This document shows positions 1-9,258 of a stretch of 64,000 nt of DNA, in pieces. The notes under the pieces were generated by a model. It saw nothing but the letters and a program-made list of their open reading frames with translations. It had not been told where the DNA came from and ran no database searches. Made by a program: the position numbers and the translations under genes. Position 1 is the first letter of the stretch. Each line of letters starts with the position of its first letter. This stretch comes from Hydrogenovibrio thermophilus (lineage in GTDB: Bacteria; Pseudomonadota; Gammaproteobacteria; Thiomicrospirales; Thiomicrospiraceae). The stretch lies in the NCBI RefSeq assembly GCF_004028275.1, contig NZ_CP035033.1, positions 930,001-994,000 of the forward strand, read 5' to 3'.

Positions 1-37
1 ATAGTTTTTATATTTAGCATGGCTCCATCTCAATAAT

Positions 38-169
38 ATGCTAAATTTTGACCTAAAGAATGTATTTAGCGGGATTGATGGCAGAGAGCTTAGTGGTATT
101 TGTGTTCATAATGGAAATATTAGAATAAGGGTTCATGATTGCAAACAATCTAATCGGAAAGGCCTTTGA
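38..169 (+). CDS. Small hypothetical ORF, 43 aa
   Basis: An open frame of 43 codons starts at an ATG and ends five bases before the next gene, so the two could be translated together. The frame is open only from position 5, where a stop lies just upstream, so this is either a short gene or the tail of a degraded one. Base composition is AT-rich like the following gene and unlike the rest of the window. I recognise no family and see no clear ribosome binding site. Confidence 0.3.
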   Translation: MLNFDLKNVFSGIDGRELSGICVHNGNIRIRVHDCKQSNRKGL

Positions 170-174
170 GTTAA

Positions 175-1233
175 ATGGATACAGTAATTGAAAACAGTAC
201 AAAAATAATTGCAACGCTCGGAAAACTTTTCAAACGAGATGACTCAATGCCAGAGTTTGAAGTTTTATCAAAAGGTCTATGTGATATTGAAGTGACTGGG
301 TTTGATAATTGGAACGGCGGAACCGATATATATGGAATATTTTGTCGTCTACCTATAGATGTCTACTCAAAATATGAACATGAAATTCAATCAATAGAGC
401 AAAGTATCAGAAAAAAAGCTGAAATGATATTTCGGATATACCCAAACTGTTGGGTAGGAGAGGTTGTAATTTCACCAGAGCTATCAGGTGAAATGGATGG
501 GAAGGCATATACTTTTAGTGTAGAGGAACTGTTAGAACTACTTGAGCAACAAAAAGCAATGATGATTTCTGTGTCAACTGGTGGGCCTATGATAAAAACA
601 GTGAATTCAGAATATAAAGAAAGAGCCGAAATGATAGAAGAAGGCTTGCTAGAAAGGGGCATGGTAAATACAAACCAATTTGAAGACTTATGGACTTGGC
701 ATGGGAAGTGGAGTGATGGTTCGTTGCCAAATTATGCATCAAGAAGGAAGTTTGTTTCAGAATTATTTGGCCCAATGCTGGAAGCTGTTAAAAATTTGAA
801 AAGCAAAGTTATAAACCCTGTATTTGAAGAGCCAACAGGTTGGGGAAGGGTCGATAGGAGTGTTGGTGAAATAAAGCTTAGATTAACGCAAGCCTCTACA
901 GAAGAGCAATATCAAGCTATAGGACTGCTTTGTAGAGAAACTCTAATTTCTATAGCTCAGGAGGTGTTTATCGAAGAGGTGCATCCAATACTAGATGGGG
1001 TGACAGTCAGTAAAACCGATGCGAAAAGGATGTTAGAGGCTTATATTGCTCATGAATTGTCAGGAAGCTCAAATGAGCAAGTTCGAAAACACGCGAAGGC
1101 ATCACTTGCCTTGGCAAATGATTTAACTCATAAGCGAACGGCAGAATATCGTTTGGCTGCATTATGTGCAGAAGCAACTAATGCTGTAGTTAATATAATC
1201 GCAATTATTTCCGGTAGAAGAGATCCCAGGTAA
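175..1233 (+). CDS. Hypothetical protein with HEPN-like C-terminal domain
   Basis: This 352-residue soluble protein has no signal peptide or membrane segment. The last ~60 residues (about 290-352) form a helical region with the motif NDLTHKRTAEYR followed by a conserved-looking AATNAVVNIIAIISGRRDP-type tail; such Asn/His/Arg patterns occur in HEPN and abortive-infection C-terminal domains. The N-terminal 250 residues are unrecognised. The gene is clearly richer in A+T and uses different codons from everything downstream, which suggests horizontal acquisition. A role in phage defence or RNA cleavage is only an inference; no toxin partner is visible downstream, and the upstream side lies outside the window. 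Confidence 0.6.
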   Translation: MDTVIENSTKIIATLGKLFKRDDSMPEFEVLSKGLCDIEVTGFDNWNGGTDIYGIFCRLPIDVYSKYEHEIQSIEQSIRKKAEMIFRIYPNCWVGEVVISPELSGEMDGKAYTFSVEELLELLEQQKAMMISVSTGGPMIKTVNSEYKERAEMIEEGLLERGMVNTNQFEDLWTWHGKWSDGSLPNYASRRKFVSELFGPMLEAVKNLKSKVINPVFEEPTGWGRVDRSVGEIKLRLTQASTEEQYQAIGLLCRETLISIAQEVFIEEVHPILDGVTVSKTDAKRMLEAYIAHELSGSSNEQVRKHAKASLALANDLTHKRTAEYRLAALCAEATNAVVNIIAIISGRRDPR

Positions 1234-1318
1234 ATTCTTGAGGAAGTCTTGACGCTCAGGTGGGGGGTTGTTAGTCTTTTAAACCTGTATATAAAAAAAT
1301 CCTTGTTAAAGGTTCACT

Positions 1319-3919
1319 ATGTTGCGCTTCTCCAAGATTCTATTCCCGTTTATTGCTATTGTACTTGCCGCTTGTAACTCTCCATCCGAGACCAAACCGT
1401 CTGGAACTTCGGCTAAAGCGTCCAAGTCTAACGCCTATACCGATCCGTTTTATGCGCCTCTGAATGGCGTGCCGCTGAGCCAATATGAAAACGAAGGTGG
1501 CGGTTTGTTGAAGGTGACGGAAAAGAACGATTTTGATTTGCTGCTGACGTCTCCGGGAACAACGACCGTGGTTGATACGCGTGGCATGGTGTCTTTAGGT
1601 TTGGAGAGGGGAACCTTGTATAAACAGCGTTTTGAAGGGTATTTATGGCGCTGGCATAAACGAAACGACCCGATGCCGTATCTTGGGCGATTGACGATTC
1701 AACAAAAGAGTGGTCGAAAAACGGTGATTACAGGGTCTTTTTGGGCGCGTTTCTATGAAGGTAAGGTTTTTGGAAGCAGTCCTGCCAACCTGGGGACGTT
1801 GCGAGAGGGGTTTGTTGAGAAGTATGACCGGAAAGGGCGCCTGGTCAGTCGGGAATACCATGTTTATCGTTACTCCTGGCGCTATTCAAGTTTAATGAAG
1901 CGCAGTAACGCTTCGAGTTATAAATATTACACTCAAAGAAGACTGCCCTTTATCGAAAAAGAAACCGGGCAGAAGCCCTATTATGGGTCGATGCTGCCGC
2001 AATACGAATTTGTTTTGCCAAAACCTCAGGTGCTTGTGAAAGCCTTTCCGGATGACCCGAAACGTTCGAGCTATATTCGTGAGGAATCTTTGGCCAAGGC
2101 GCTGAAAGCGAAGCAGATTTATCCTCGTCATTTATTGATTACCCCGCCTAAACCGGCTTATTTGGGGCGGTATGACTTATCGGGGCGGACGACTAAACGC
2201 GATCCAAATCGGAAATATTACTCTTGGGAGTCGCCGTTTGTGCGTGACTTAATCACCGAGACGACTTATTTACAATCCTACAATCGGAACACGCCGGTGT
2301 TGACGTTGCCGTCGTATCAGAAAATGGTGGCGACAATCCAACAACCGGAAAATGCCGTTTGTATGGGGAAAACCCGAGGCGTGGCGGTGTTGACGGGGCG
2401 TTGCGATGCGAAAGCTCCGGTGTTTCCGTTAACGGTTTTGACGCAAATGCCCAATGACCAGTTTTTGATTAATGTCTGGACGGATGCGAATAAGCGCTCG
2501 ACCTATTTGCTGAGCGGAACGCGTGATCTGGAAAGAGGCTATTATAAGTGGTCCGTGGATGCCTTTATGATTGAGAAGCCTTTTTCAACCAAAGAGACTA
2601 TGCAGGCGTTATCGACCGGCAAGGATTCGACGTCCGTGCAGTTGGCCGGGTTTGCGGAAACGAAACAAGACCAGTTGGCCTGTCGTAAGATGGTTCAGGC
2701 TGTCCAAAGTGCGGAAAACGCTTTGCAAGGTTCGATGAGGCTGGAAGAAAAGCTGGACAGCTACGAAAGAAATGTGGATATTTGGGACAATATGGGCTGG
2801 GCCGTCGAGAATATCAAGAGCGATTATTCGCCGTCCGCTTTATTCAAGAGTACGGTGTGGGACGATAGCGTTCAATTCGAAAAAGACTTCAAACAGACCG
2901 TTCAGCGTTTTACGCAAAACAAAAATGTTAATAACAGTGTGTGTCAGGCGGATAAGGCGCGAATGGAGGAGCTGACGGCGGCGCTTAACGCGCGTTCCAA
3001 GCAGATATCCAATACGCTGGATAGGCTGAATGACACTTATTATGCTCAGGCTCAGAAAAAGACTCGCGAAATTTATACTTGGCGCGGGCGACTTAAAGAA
3101 GCCAAACAACAAATGGCCATGAACCAACTTATCACCAAGATGAACCAATCCTTTGCAAAGGATGAGGCTTACCGTCGCAAGGAACGGGCGGAAATGGATC
3201 TGGCCGTACAAAGATCAAAAGATTCCGTGAAAGCGCAAATCGCCGAAGTGCAAGCACGCAATAAAGCGTATTTTGACAATCAAAAACCGGTCTATACGCA
3301 ATCCATCCCGGTGGTGGTGCCGGTGAAGCTCCCGAATCGCAGTTTGGACACCACGACGGTTGCCAAAGCGCCACAGCCGGAATCCAACTCGCGCTTGTCC
3401 ACAAAAGAAGCGATTGAACAGGCAAAAGCGAAAACGGAAAGCCTTAACCAACCGGTTGATGTGGCCCAAGCCGGTAAGAATGGAGCGGGAGCGGATAAAG
3501 CTCCTGAGGCATCGGGCGCGGCTTCGGAGTCTTCCGTGCGTCGCGGTGATGGCGGTGCGGCCATGTGCGCGGTGGCCAACCGAAATAGCACCAATACCCC
3601 GAGTGATGAAGCTTACTATTATCACTATGGGCGAACCATTTCCCCGTTGCAGGCCGATAAAGACGTGCGGAAAAAACTTCCCGACCATTACTCGGAGGTG
3701 CCGTCTTGTTGGCGTAATAAAGAGGGGCAAGTGGGCGCGATGGTGGTGGTTGTCTATGGTGGAGAAGATTCTAAGGGAACCCCTTACCAGCGCTATGGTA
3801 TGGGCTTTGGCCAGTCAGTGGACGCGGCCGAAGTCGATGCTGTCAAAAACTTGAAGATGCGGGACTGGAACTGGACGACAGCCAAAGGTTATCAAGTGGT
3901 TTTCTCTAAAAAGTATTAA
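1319..3919 (+). CDS. Large lipoprotein of unknown function, 866 aa
   Basis: The N-terminus is a lipoprotein signal (FPFIAIVLAAC, lipobox LAAC at about residues 16-19), so the mature protein should be lipidated and periplasmic or outer-membrane facing. Residues ~70-430 are rich in aromatic and charged residues without a family I can name. Residues ~440-660 are strongly helical and likely coiled coil, rich in Gln, Lys, Arg and Glu. A Pro/Ala/Ser linker (~680-735) leads to a small C-terminal domain with a VVVVYGGED strand, a YGMGFGQS motif and the ending YQVVFSKKY. It stands alone, separated by about 200 bases from the next gene. Function unknown. Confidence 0.75.
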   Translation: MLRFSKILFPFIAIVLAACNSPSETKPSGTSAKASKSNAYTDPFYAPLNGVPLSQYENEGGGLLKVTEKNDFDLLLTSPGTTTVVDTRGMVSLGLERGTLYKQRFEGYLWRWHKRNDPMPYLGRLTIQQKSGRKTVITGSFWARFYEGKVFGSSPANLGTLREGFVEKYDRKGRLVSREYHVYRYSWRYSSLMKRSNASSYKYYTQRRLPFIEKETGQKPYYGSMLPQYEFVLPKPQVLVKAFPDDPKRSSYIREESLAKALKAKQIYPRHLLITPPKPAYLGRYDLSGRTTKRDPNRKYYSWESPFVRDLITETTYLQSYNRNTPVLTLPSYQKMVATIQQPENAVCMGKTRGVAVLTGRCDAKAPVFPLTVLTQMPNDQFLINVWTDANKRSTYLLSGTRDLERGYYKWSVDAFMIEKPFSTKETMQALSTGKDSTSVQLAGFAETKQDQLACRKMVQAVQSAENALQGSMRLEEKLDSYERNVDIWDNMGWAVENIKSDYSPSALFKSTVWDDSVQFEKDFKQTVQRFTQNKNVNNSVCQADKARMEELTAALNARSKQISNTLDRLNDTYYAQAQKKTREIYTWRGRLKEAKQQMAMNQLITKMNQSFAKDEAYRRKERAEMDLAVQRSKDSVKAQIAEVQARNKAYFDNQKPVYTQSIPVVVPVKLPNRSLDTTTVAKAPQPESNSRLSTKEAIEQAKAKTESLNQPVDVAQAGKNGAGADKAPEASGAASESSVRRGDGGAAMCAVANRNSTNTPSDEAYYYHYGRTISPLQADKDVRKKLPDHYSEVPSCWRNKEGQVGAMVVVVYGGEDSKGTPYQRYGMGFGQSVDAAEVDAVKNLKMRDWNWTTAKGYQVVFSKKY

Positions 3920-4177
3920 TCTTTCGTTCGGTTGTGACATCGTGTTTTGATGGTGGCTCTCCTTTCAACAAAACAATCATGTTGGCGCCGCTGTTAAAAC
4001 CAAGCGTTCTGGTAACAAATGAAACGTTTCCTGCACCAAGTCGGTTCATATTGTGATTTTTTTTACCTCCCAGTAAAAAACGATTCCTATAACATTATGA
4101 TTTAATAAAACTAATTTTTTTTGGTATGGCATATGTTTTACCAGTTTGAATTTGGTTTGATTATAGGAGGGGCGATT

Positions 4178-4843
4178 TTGGCAGATCTTAAAGTGTTATT
4201 GGTCAGTGACGACGTTGACAATGCTGGAACATTGAAATCTGGCTTGAGTCAATCCGGGGCGAATTACGTTGATGTAATGTCCGTTTCGGAGGACTTGTTG
4301 TCCAAACTATCGTCAGACGACTACGGTTTATTGGTGTTGGAGTGTAAGTTTCCGACCGAACGTTTCTTTGAAGCCTTTGCGGACATTTGCGGCGCCATCG
4401 AAATTCCAATCATTTGTTTCAGTAACGAGCGCGATTCGCGTGTCATCGCCAAATCGGTGGAAGCCGGTGTGGTGTCCTACATTGTGGATGATAAAAGCAT
4501 CAGTCGCATTCAGCCGATTGTGGACGTGGCCTTGGCGCGTTTCAACGAGCGTAAGTCCTTGAAGAAGGAGCTGGCGCAATTGAAAGATAAGCTGGCCAAG
4601 CGCGCCTTGATTGAAAAGGCAAAAGGCCTGTTGATTCAAGCGAAAAAAATGACCGAGGATGATGCATATCATTACATGCGCAAGAAAGCGATGAACCAAG
4701 GGCGCCGCTTGACGGATGTGGCGCAAGAGGTGTGTGATGGCTTGGCGTCTTCATCCATGGCGGCTTCCGACTATGCCGCAGGCGGTCATTTTATGGCGTC
4801 TGGCGATGATGGAATGCGTCCGGTGGCGATGGGGCAGGATTGA
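4178..4843 (+). CDS. ANTAR-domain response regulator (AmiR/NasT-like antiterminator)
   Basis: The C-terminal ~60 residues are a classic ANTAR RNA-binding domain (ALIEKAKGLLIQAKKMTEDD, then a MRKKAMNQGRRLTDVAQEV helix), which in AmiR and NasT binds paired hairpins in leader RNA to prevent termination. The N-terminus is a receiver-like fold (KVLLVSDD), but strand 3 reads LLVLECKFP, so the usual phospho-accepting Asp is absent and it is probably a pseudo-receiver. I place the start at TTG 4178 because a strong AGGAGGGG lies at 4166-4172; the frame stays open upstream to an ATG with no such signal. An EAL protein follows 33 bases later, suggesting a shared transcript. Confidence 0.88.
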   Translation: MADLKVLLVSDDVDNAGTLKSGLSQSGANYVDVMSVSEDLLSKLSSDDYGLLVLECKFPTERFFEAFADICGAIEIPIICFSNERDSRVIAKSVEAGVVSYIVDDKSISRIQPIVDVALARFNERKSLKKELAQLKDKLAKRALIEKAKGLLIQAKKMTEDDAYHYMRKKAMNQGRRLTDVAQEVCDGLASSSMAASDYAAGGHFMASGDDGMRPVAMGQD

Positions 4844-4876
4844 GTTGAGCGTCGGATTAGAAGTTGAACGATTTAA

Positions 4877-6136
4877 ATGACAGCGAATAACACTAATTTT
4901 CATATGCAGAGCCGAGAGCCGGTTGCCGGAAGCAAAACATTGAAGCTGGAAGACAAAAAGCTGTTTTCGGTCTTTCAGCCGATTTACAGTTTTTCCAATC
5001 AGGCATGTATTGGTGTCGAAGCCTTGGTGCGCGGTCGTTCGGTCGAGACTGGGTTTCAGATTCCCGTGGATGAGTGTCTGGCTGTGCCGGAAGACATGGC
5101 GCAGGCTAAATTCAGTCATGCCTTGAATCGTCTGCATGTCGAGAACTGGCAGCAATCGCGTTTGCCGGACAGTTGGTTGTTTTTGAACCTGGATTTTGAA
5201 GGCGTTAACGACTTGAGCGAAATCTGCATCGAGCAGGTTTTGAAAGATTTGCGGGTCAAGGGGCATGAAATCGTCATCGAGGTGGTGGAAAGCGAAATCA
5301 CCGACGAGAAGCTGTTTGAGGAGATTATTGCCACTTTGCGTCGTTTGGGCTGCTTGATTGCGTTGGACGATTTCGGGGCGGGGCATTCCAATGTGGACCG
5401 TATCTGGAAGGCGCAACCGGACATTGTGAAGCTGGATCGCGGCGTGCTGCTGGAAGCGTCGAAAAGCCTGCGCAGCCAAAGTATTTTGAAGAATCTGACG
5501 CGTCTGATTAAAGAAGCCGGCAGTGTGTGCTTGTTAGAGGGGATTGAAACCAAAGAGCAAGCGCTGCTGGCGATGGATGTGGGCGTGGACTTGGTGCAGG
5601 GTTTTTATTTTGCCCGCCCGAGACAGTTACTGGATCAGGTCAAAAAGGGCCAGGCCTGCATTAAGGAAGTGATTGACGAATACCCGCTGTACATTCAAGA
5701 GCAGCAGTTCATTAAGAATATTCAACGTCGTGGCTATGAAACCTTGTTCGAACGCGTCGATGACATTAACAGTTTCCGCTCACTGGAAGGTGAGATGGTG
5801 AAAAAGGTTATGGACTTGTCGTTCGTGAAACGTTATTTTATTTTGGATCAGGAAGGGTTTCAGGTCAGTGACGAGTGCAACTCGCCGGATGTCAGTGATC
5901 GAGTCGAAGTCTTGAAAAAAGGCAAAGGCCTGTGCTGGAAGAATCGCCGTTACTTTGTGAAGGCTTTTCAAACGCCGGGGCGGGTGTATGTGTCTCAGCC
6001 ATATCGCTCGTTAATCGATATGCAATTGTGTTTTACCATTTCCAAACAGATTACATTGGATGAAGGTGAATTTGTCGCCTGTTTCGATGTGGTCTATCAT
6101 GACAAATCCATGGAGTCGGTCCAGATTTCCGTGTAA
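4877..6136 (+). CDS. EAL-domain cyclic-di-GMP phosphodiesterase, YkuI-like
   Basis: Hydrolyses cyclic di-GMP if active. The EAL domain (about residues 30-270) carries all expected active-site elements: EALVRG, LFLNLD, VIEVVES, ALDDFGAGHSN, VKLDRG, LLEGIET and VQGFYFARP. Residues ~280-419 form a C-terminal sensor-like domain (YFILDQEGFQVSDE, RYFVKAFQTPGRVYVSQPY) resembling the PAS/PDC-like domain found after EAL in YkuI. There is no membrane segment, so it should be cytoplasmic. It follows the ANTAR regulator closely. The substrate and the ligand of the C-terminal domain cannot be read from sequence. Confidence 0.9.
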   Translation: MTANNTNFHMQSREPVAGSKTLKLEDKKLFSVFQPIYSFSNQACIGVEALVRGRSVETGFQIPVDECLAVPEDMAQAKFSHALNRLHVENWQQSRLPDSWLFLNLDFEGVNDLSEICIEQVLKDLRVKGHEIVIEVVESEITDEKLFEEIIATLRRLGCLIALDDFGAGHSNVDRIWKAQPDIVKLDRGVLLEASKSLRSQSILKNLTRLIKEAGSVCLLEGIETKEQALLAMDVGVDLVQGFYFARPRQLLDQVKKGQACIKEVIDEYPLYIQEQQFIKNIQRRGYETLFERVDDINSFRSLEGEMVKKVMDLSFVKRYFILDQEGFQVSDECNSPDVSDRVEVLKKGKGLCWKNRRYFVKAFQTPGRVYVSQPYRSLIDMQLCFTISKQITLDEGEFVACFDVVYHDKSMESVQISV

Positions 6137-6311
6137 CCGCCGCCTTATTTCTTCTTTGGCGAGTCTCTTTCTTTTTTAGCGTGTTTTTGGTTCAAATTGG
6201 TGCATATTTACGGTTGATGGAAGGCTGTAAAAATTAAGTTATTGATACCGAATAGAAAATTTATTTTGGCTTGTATGTCGCTATTTACTTATATAAGTAA
6301 GAGGTGATGCA

Positions 6312-7178
6312 ATGCAAGAGTTTATTAGCTTATACAATGAGCACAAACCGGAAATCGAGAAGTTTCTGGTGGAGACCATTTGTAACAACGCGCAGTTAAT
6401 GAGCTTGGAAACAAAAGGGGCGCAGCAATTCTACACGATTTTCTCGTGTCTGGAATTGATTTACATTGCCGACTCCGAATACATCCAGACCTCTCCGAAT
6501 ATCTACAAAAACAAACAAAACGACGCGGCCATCGGTAAAAACCGTTCCTATCTGGTCTCGCATGTCGATCATGAAGAACAAGGCGTGTCGGTGACGTCGC
6601 CTTATATCAGTTCGGCGACAGGGGAATCCTGCGTCACGGTGATTGTCAGTGCCAATGGCCGGTTCTTCTTTTTCGATTTCAATGTCGTGTCTTTATTGAT
6701 GCGCCTCGGTCTGCTGGAGCTGCACCCGGTCTTCAATAAAGTGACCAAAAGCTTTTATTTGGCCATTGGTCTGTCATTAATGTTTTTCTCAATCATGTCA
6801 ATCGGTTATGCTTTTTATGACTACTTTCTGCAATGGCGTCATCCCGACACCTATACGCTGGAAAGTGTGTTCAAACCGATTGTCGCTTTAACGATGGGGT
6901 TGGCGATTTTCGATTTGGCTAAGACCCTGTTGGAACGGGAGGTGTTCTTTAAAGCCTATTCGGACAAGAAGGACGAATCCCGGTTGCTCTCGAAATTTCT
7001 GATTGCGATTATCATCGCACTGTCCATCGAAGCCTTGATGGTGGTGTTTAAAATCGCGTTGAACGATCCGACCTTGATGCTGCATGCGCTGTATCTGATT
7101 ATCGGTATCGCATTGATTATTCTGTCACTGGCGTTTTATTCCCATTGGGTGAAAAAAGCGCCTGGCAAACAAAACTGA
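6312..7178 (+). CDS. PDC-sensor-like domain protein with four C-terminal membrane helices
   Basis: The first ~140 residues look like a PDC/Cache-type sensor (IYIADSEYIQTSPNIY, YLVSHVD, VSVTSPYISSATGESCVTV), followed by four hydrophobic helices near residues 155-175, 188-208, 226-246 and 254-274. Unusually there is no membrane helix before the sensor, so that domain would face the cytoplasm unless the topology is atypical. No output domain is present. An AGAGGTG ribosome site precedes the ATG. It stands after the EAL gene with a 175-base gap and before the sugar-phosphate genes. A signalling role is an inference. Confidence 0.65.
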   Translation: MQEFISLYNEHKPEIEKFLVETICNNAQLMSLETKGAQQFYTIFSCLELIYIADSEYIQTSPNIYKNKQNDAAIGKNRSYLVSHVDHEEQGVSVTSPYISSATGESCVTVIVSANGRFFFFDFNVVSLLMRLGLLELHPVFNKVTKSFYLAIGLSLMFFSIMSIGYAFYDYFLQWRHPDTYTLESVFKPIVALTMGLAIFDLAKTLLEREVFFKAYSDKKDESRLLSKFLIAIIIALSIEALMVVFKIALNDPTLMLHALYLIIGIALIILSLAFYSHWVKKAPGKQN

Positions 7179-7193
7179 TTGAAGGGGAAAGGT

Positions 7194-8006
7194 GTGTCGA
7201 AGCTGATCATCTTTACGGATCTGGACGGAACGCTGCTCAACCATAACACCTACGATTACGAGGTGGTGCTGCCGATGTTCGAGCGCTTGAAGCGGTTGGG
7301 CATTCCGGTGGTGCTCAATTCCAGCAAGACCTTGTCCGAACTGGAAGAGTGGAAATCCAAACTGAAACTGGACACGCCGGTCATTGCCGAAAACGGCGGT
7401 GTCATGACCGTGCCGGCCACTTCGTCGCAAGCTGCAGAAAAGGTGTTGATCGGCCATCCTTACAAAGACATTCGTTCTTATATCAAACATCTGCGCAAGC
7501 GTCACGATTGGCAATTTGAAGGTTTTGGCGACTGGACGTTGTCTCAAGTCATGAACCATACCGGCTTGCATCATAAAGAAGCCCTGTTGGCTACCGAGCG
7601 AGAAGTCACCGAACCGATTCTCTGGCAGGATTCGGACGAGAACCTGCAACGCTTTAAAGAGGCGCTCGCCGAAGAACATTTAACGTTGAAAAAAGGGGGA
7701 CGTTTTTATCATGTGATGGGTAAACATGATAAGGCGGATGCCATGCATTTTTTAGTGAACAAAGAATATTTTTCCTGTGGGCGGGATTGTGTGGTGATGG
7801 CGTTGGGCGATAGCGACAACGACATCGCCATGTTGAATTACGCGGATATTCCGATTGTGATTTCCAACCCGGCCGGAAAAGGTATTGAAATACCGAGTGC
7901 GATTTACACCGATGCGGAAGCGCCGCATGGCTGGATTGAAGCGGTGGAAGCCGTTTTGGCGAAGCCCGAAAACGAATTAACCAAAAGCTCAAGGGGGAGT
8001 GTATGA
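7194..8006 (+). CDS. HAD-family mannosyl/glucosyl-3-phosphoglycerate phosphatase
   Basis: Removes phosphate from a hexosyl-3-phosphoglycerate to give hexosylglycerate, a compatible solute. It shows the HAD motif I (FTDLDGTLL), motif II (VLNSSKT), and motif III/IV (ALGDSDNDIAML), and the length matches the MPGP/YedP family. I prefer the GTG at 7194 because AAGGGG lies six bases upstream; a TTG directly after the previous stop at 7179 is the alternative. Its stop overlaps the ATG of the next gene, a GT81-like synthase, so glucosyl rather than mannosyl substrate is the more likely choice here. Family assignment is firm, the exact sugar is inferred. Confidence 0.85.
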   Translation: MSKLIIFTDLDGTLLNHNTYDYEVVLPMFERLKRLGIPVVLNSSKTLSELEEWKSKLKLDTPVIAENGGVMTVPATSSQAAEKVLIGHPYKDIRSYIKHLRKRHDWQFEGFGDWTLSQVMNHTGLHHKEALLATEREVTEPILWQDSDENLQRFKEALAEEHLTLKKGGRFYHVMGKHDKADAMHFLVNKEYFSCGRDCVVMALGDSDNDIAMLNYADIPIVISNPAGKGIEIPSAIYTDAEAPHGWIEAVEAVLAKPENELTKSSRGSV

Positions 8007-9214
8007 GTGATTTCTTTCAAAACGGAACCGTTACGACGTTCCACAACATCACGGATCGTCCGGTTGATGACATGGAAGCGGAGCTGTGCCGTCACGGCAA
8101 CAAAAAACCGTTAGGGCTGATTCTGCCGTCTTTGTTCAGCGAGCTGGAAGGCCCGGCTCTGGGCAACATTGTTGAAGAGCTGAAGAAGGTGCCGTATCTG
8201 AACCAAATCGTCATTGGTTTGGACCGGGCGGATGAAAAGCAGTTTGAATACGCCAAGGAATATTTCTCCGGTTTGCCGCAGGATGCCAAAATCATCTGGA
8301 ACGACGGCCCGCGCATGCAAGCCATTACCAATAAATTGAAAGAAAAAGACCTGGCTCCCCGTGAGCGTGGGAAAGGCAGTAATGTCTGGAACTGCTTCGG
8401 GTACATTCTGGCCTCCGGCAAGGCCGAAGCGGTGGCGTTGCACGATTGCGATGTCGTCACCTATGACCGCAGTTTGCTGGCACGATTGATTTATCCGGTG
8501 GCTCATCCGACCTTCAACTTCGTGTTCTCCAAAGGCTATTACCCGCGTTACTCGGAAGGCAAGTTGAACGGGCGGGCCTCTCGCTTGTTGGTGACGCCGT
8601 TGCTGCGTGCCTTGAAAGGCGTGTTGGGGAATGACGACTTGCTGACGTATTTGGACAGTTTCCGTTATCCGTTGGCGGGTGAGTTCGCGATGGATGTGCA
8701 GTGTTTGAAAGAAATTCGTATTCCTTCCGATTGGGGGCTGGAAATCGGTGTGATGTCCGAGGTTTTGAAGAACTATTCCAACCGCCGCGTATGTCAGGTC
8801 GACATCGCCGACGTTTATGACCATAAGCACCAGGAAGTTTCGTTTGAGGACAAGCAAAAAGGCCTGTCGCGCATGAGTCAGGACATCGCCAAGTCGTTGT
8901 TCCGAAAACTGGCGGTGCGCGGACACCAATTCTCGCAAAGTACCTTGCGTACCATCCGAGCCAAGTATTACCGTACGGCGCTGGATCAGCTTGAATCCTA
9001 TGCGTTCGATGCGGAAATGAACGGTTTGAAAATCGACTTGCACAGTGAAGAACAGGTCATCGAACTTTTCGCGCAGAACATTCTCGATGCCGGTAAGGCC
9101 TTTATCGAATCGCCGAGTGAAATTCCGTTCATGCCAAACTGGAACCGGGTGATGAGTGCCTGCCCGGATATTCTGGAGAACATTTACGAGGCGGTCGAAG
9201 AGGATAATAAATAG
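8003..9214 (+). CDS. Glucosyl-3-phosphoglycerate synthase-like glycosyltransferase
   Basis: A GT-A fold glycosyltransferase of about 400 residues resembling GpgS (GT81), which transfers glucose from an NDP-glucose to 3-phosphoglycerate. The metal-binding acidic motif appears as ALHDCDVVTYDR near residue 150, with a preceding RGKGSNVWNCFGY segment. A strong GGGGGAG site precedes the ATG, which overlaps the stop of the upstream phosphatase by four bases, so the two-step pathway is translationally coupled. Downstream lies a GH13_18 phosphorylase that could reverse the pathway. The donor nucleotide cannot be read from the sequence. Confidence 0.85.
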   Translation: MSDFFQNGTVTTFHNITDRPVDDMEAELCRHGNKKPLGLILPSLFSELEGPALGNIVEELKKVPYLNQIVIGLDRADEKQFEYAKEYFSGLPQDAKIIWNDGPRMQAITNKLKEKDLAPRERGKGSNVWNCFGYILASGKAEAVALHDCDVVTYDRSLLARLIYPVAHPTFNFVFSKGYYPRYSEGKLNGRASRLLVTPLLRALKGVLGNDDLLTYLDSFRYPLAGEFAMDVQCLKEIRIPSDWGLEIGVMSEVLKNYSNRRVCQVDIADVYDHKHQEVSFEDKQKGLSRMSQDIAKSLFRKLAVRGHQFSQSTLRTIRAKYYRTALDQLESYAFDAEMNGLKIDLHSEEQVIELFAQNILDAGKAFIESPSEIPFMPNWNRVMSACPDILENIYEAVEEDNK

Positions 9215-9258
9215 TCGACACTGAATAAGCCTGGCACAGGCAAACAAAAGGCAAAACG

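Noticed and set aside
8111-9247. 378-codon open frame on the minus strand
   Set aside because: Lies fully opposite the glycosyltransferase gene; composition and lack of motifs fit an antisense shadow.
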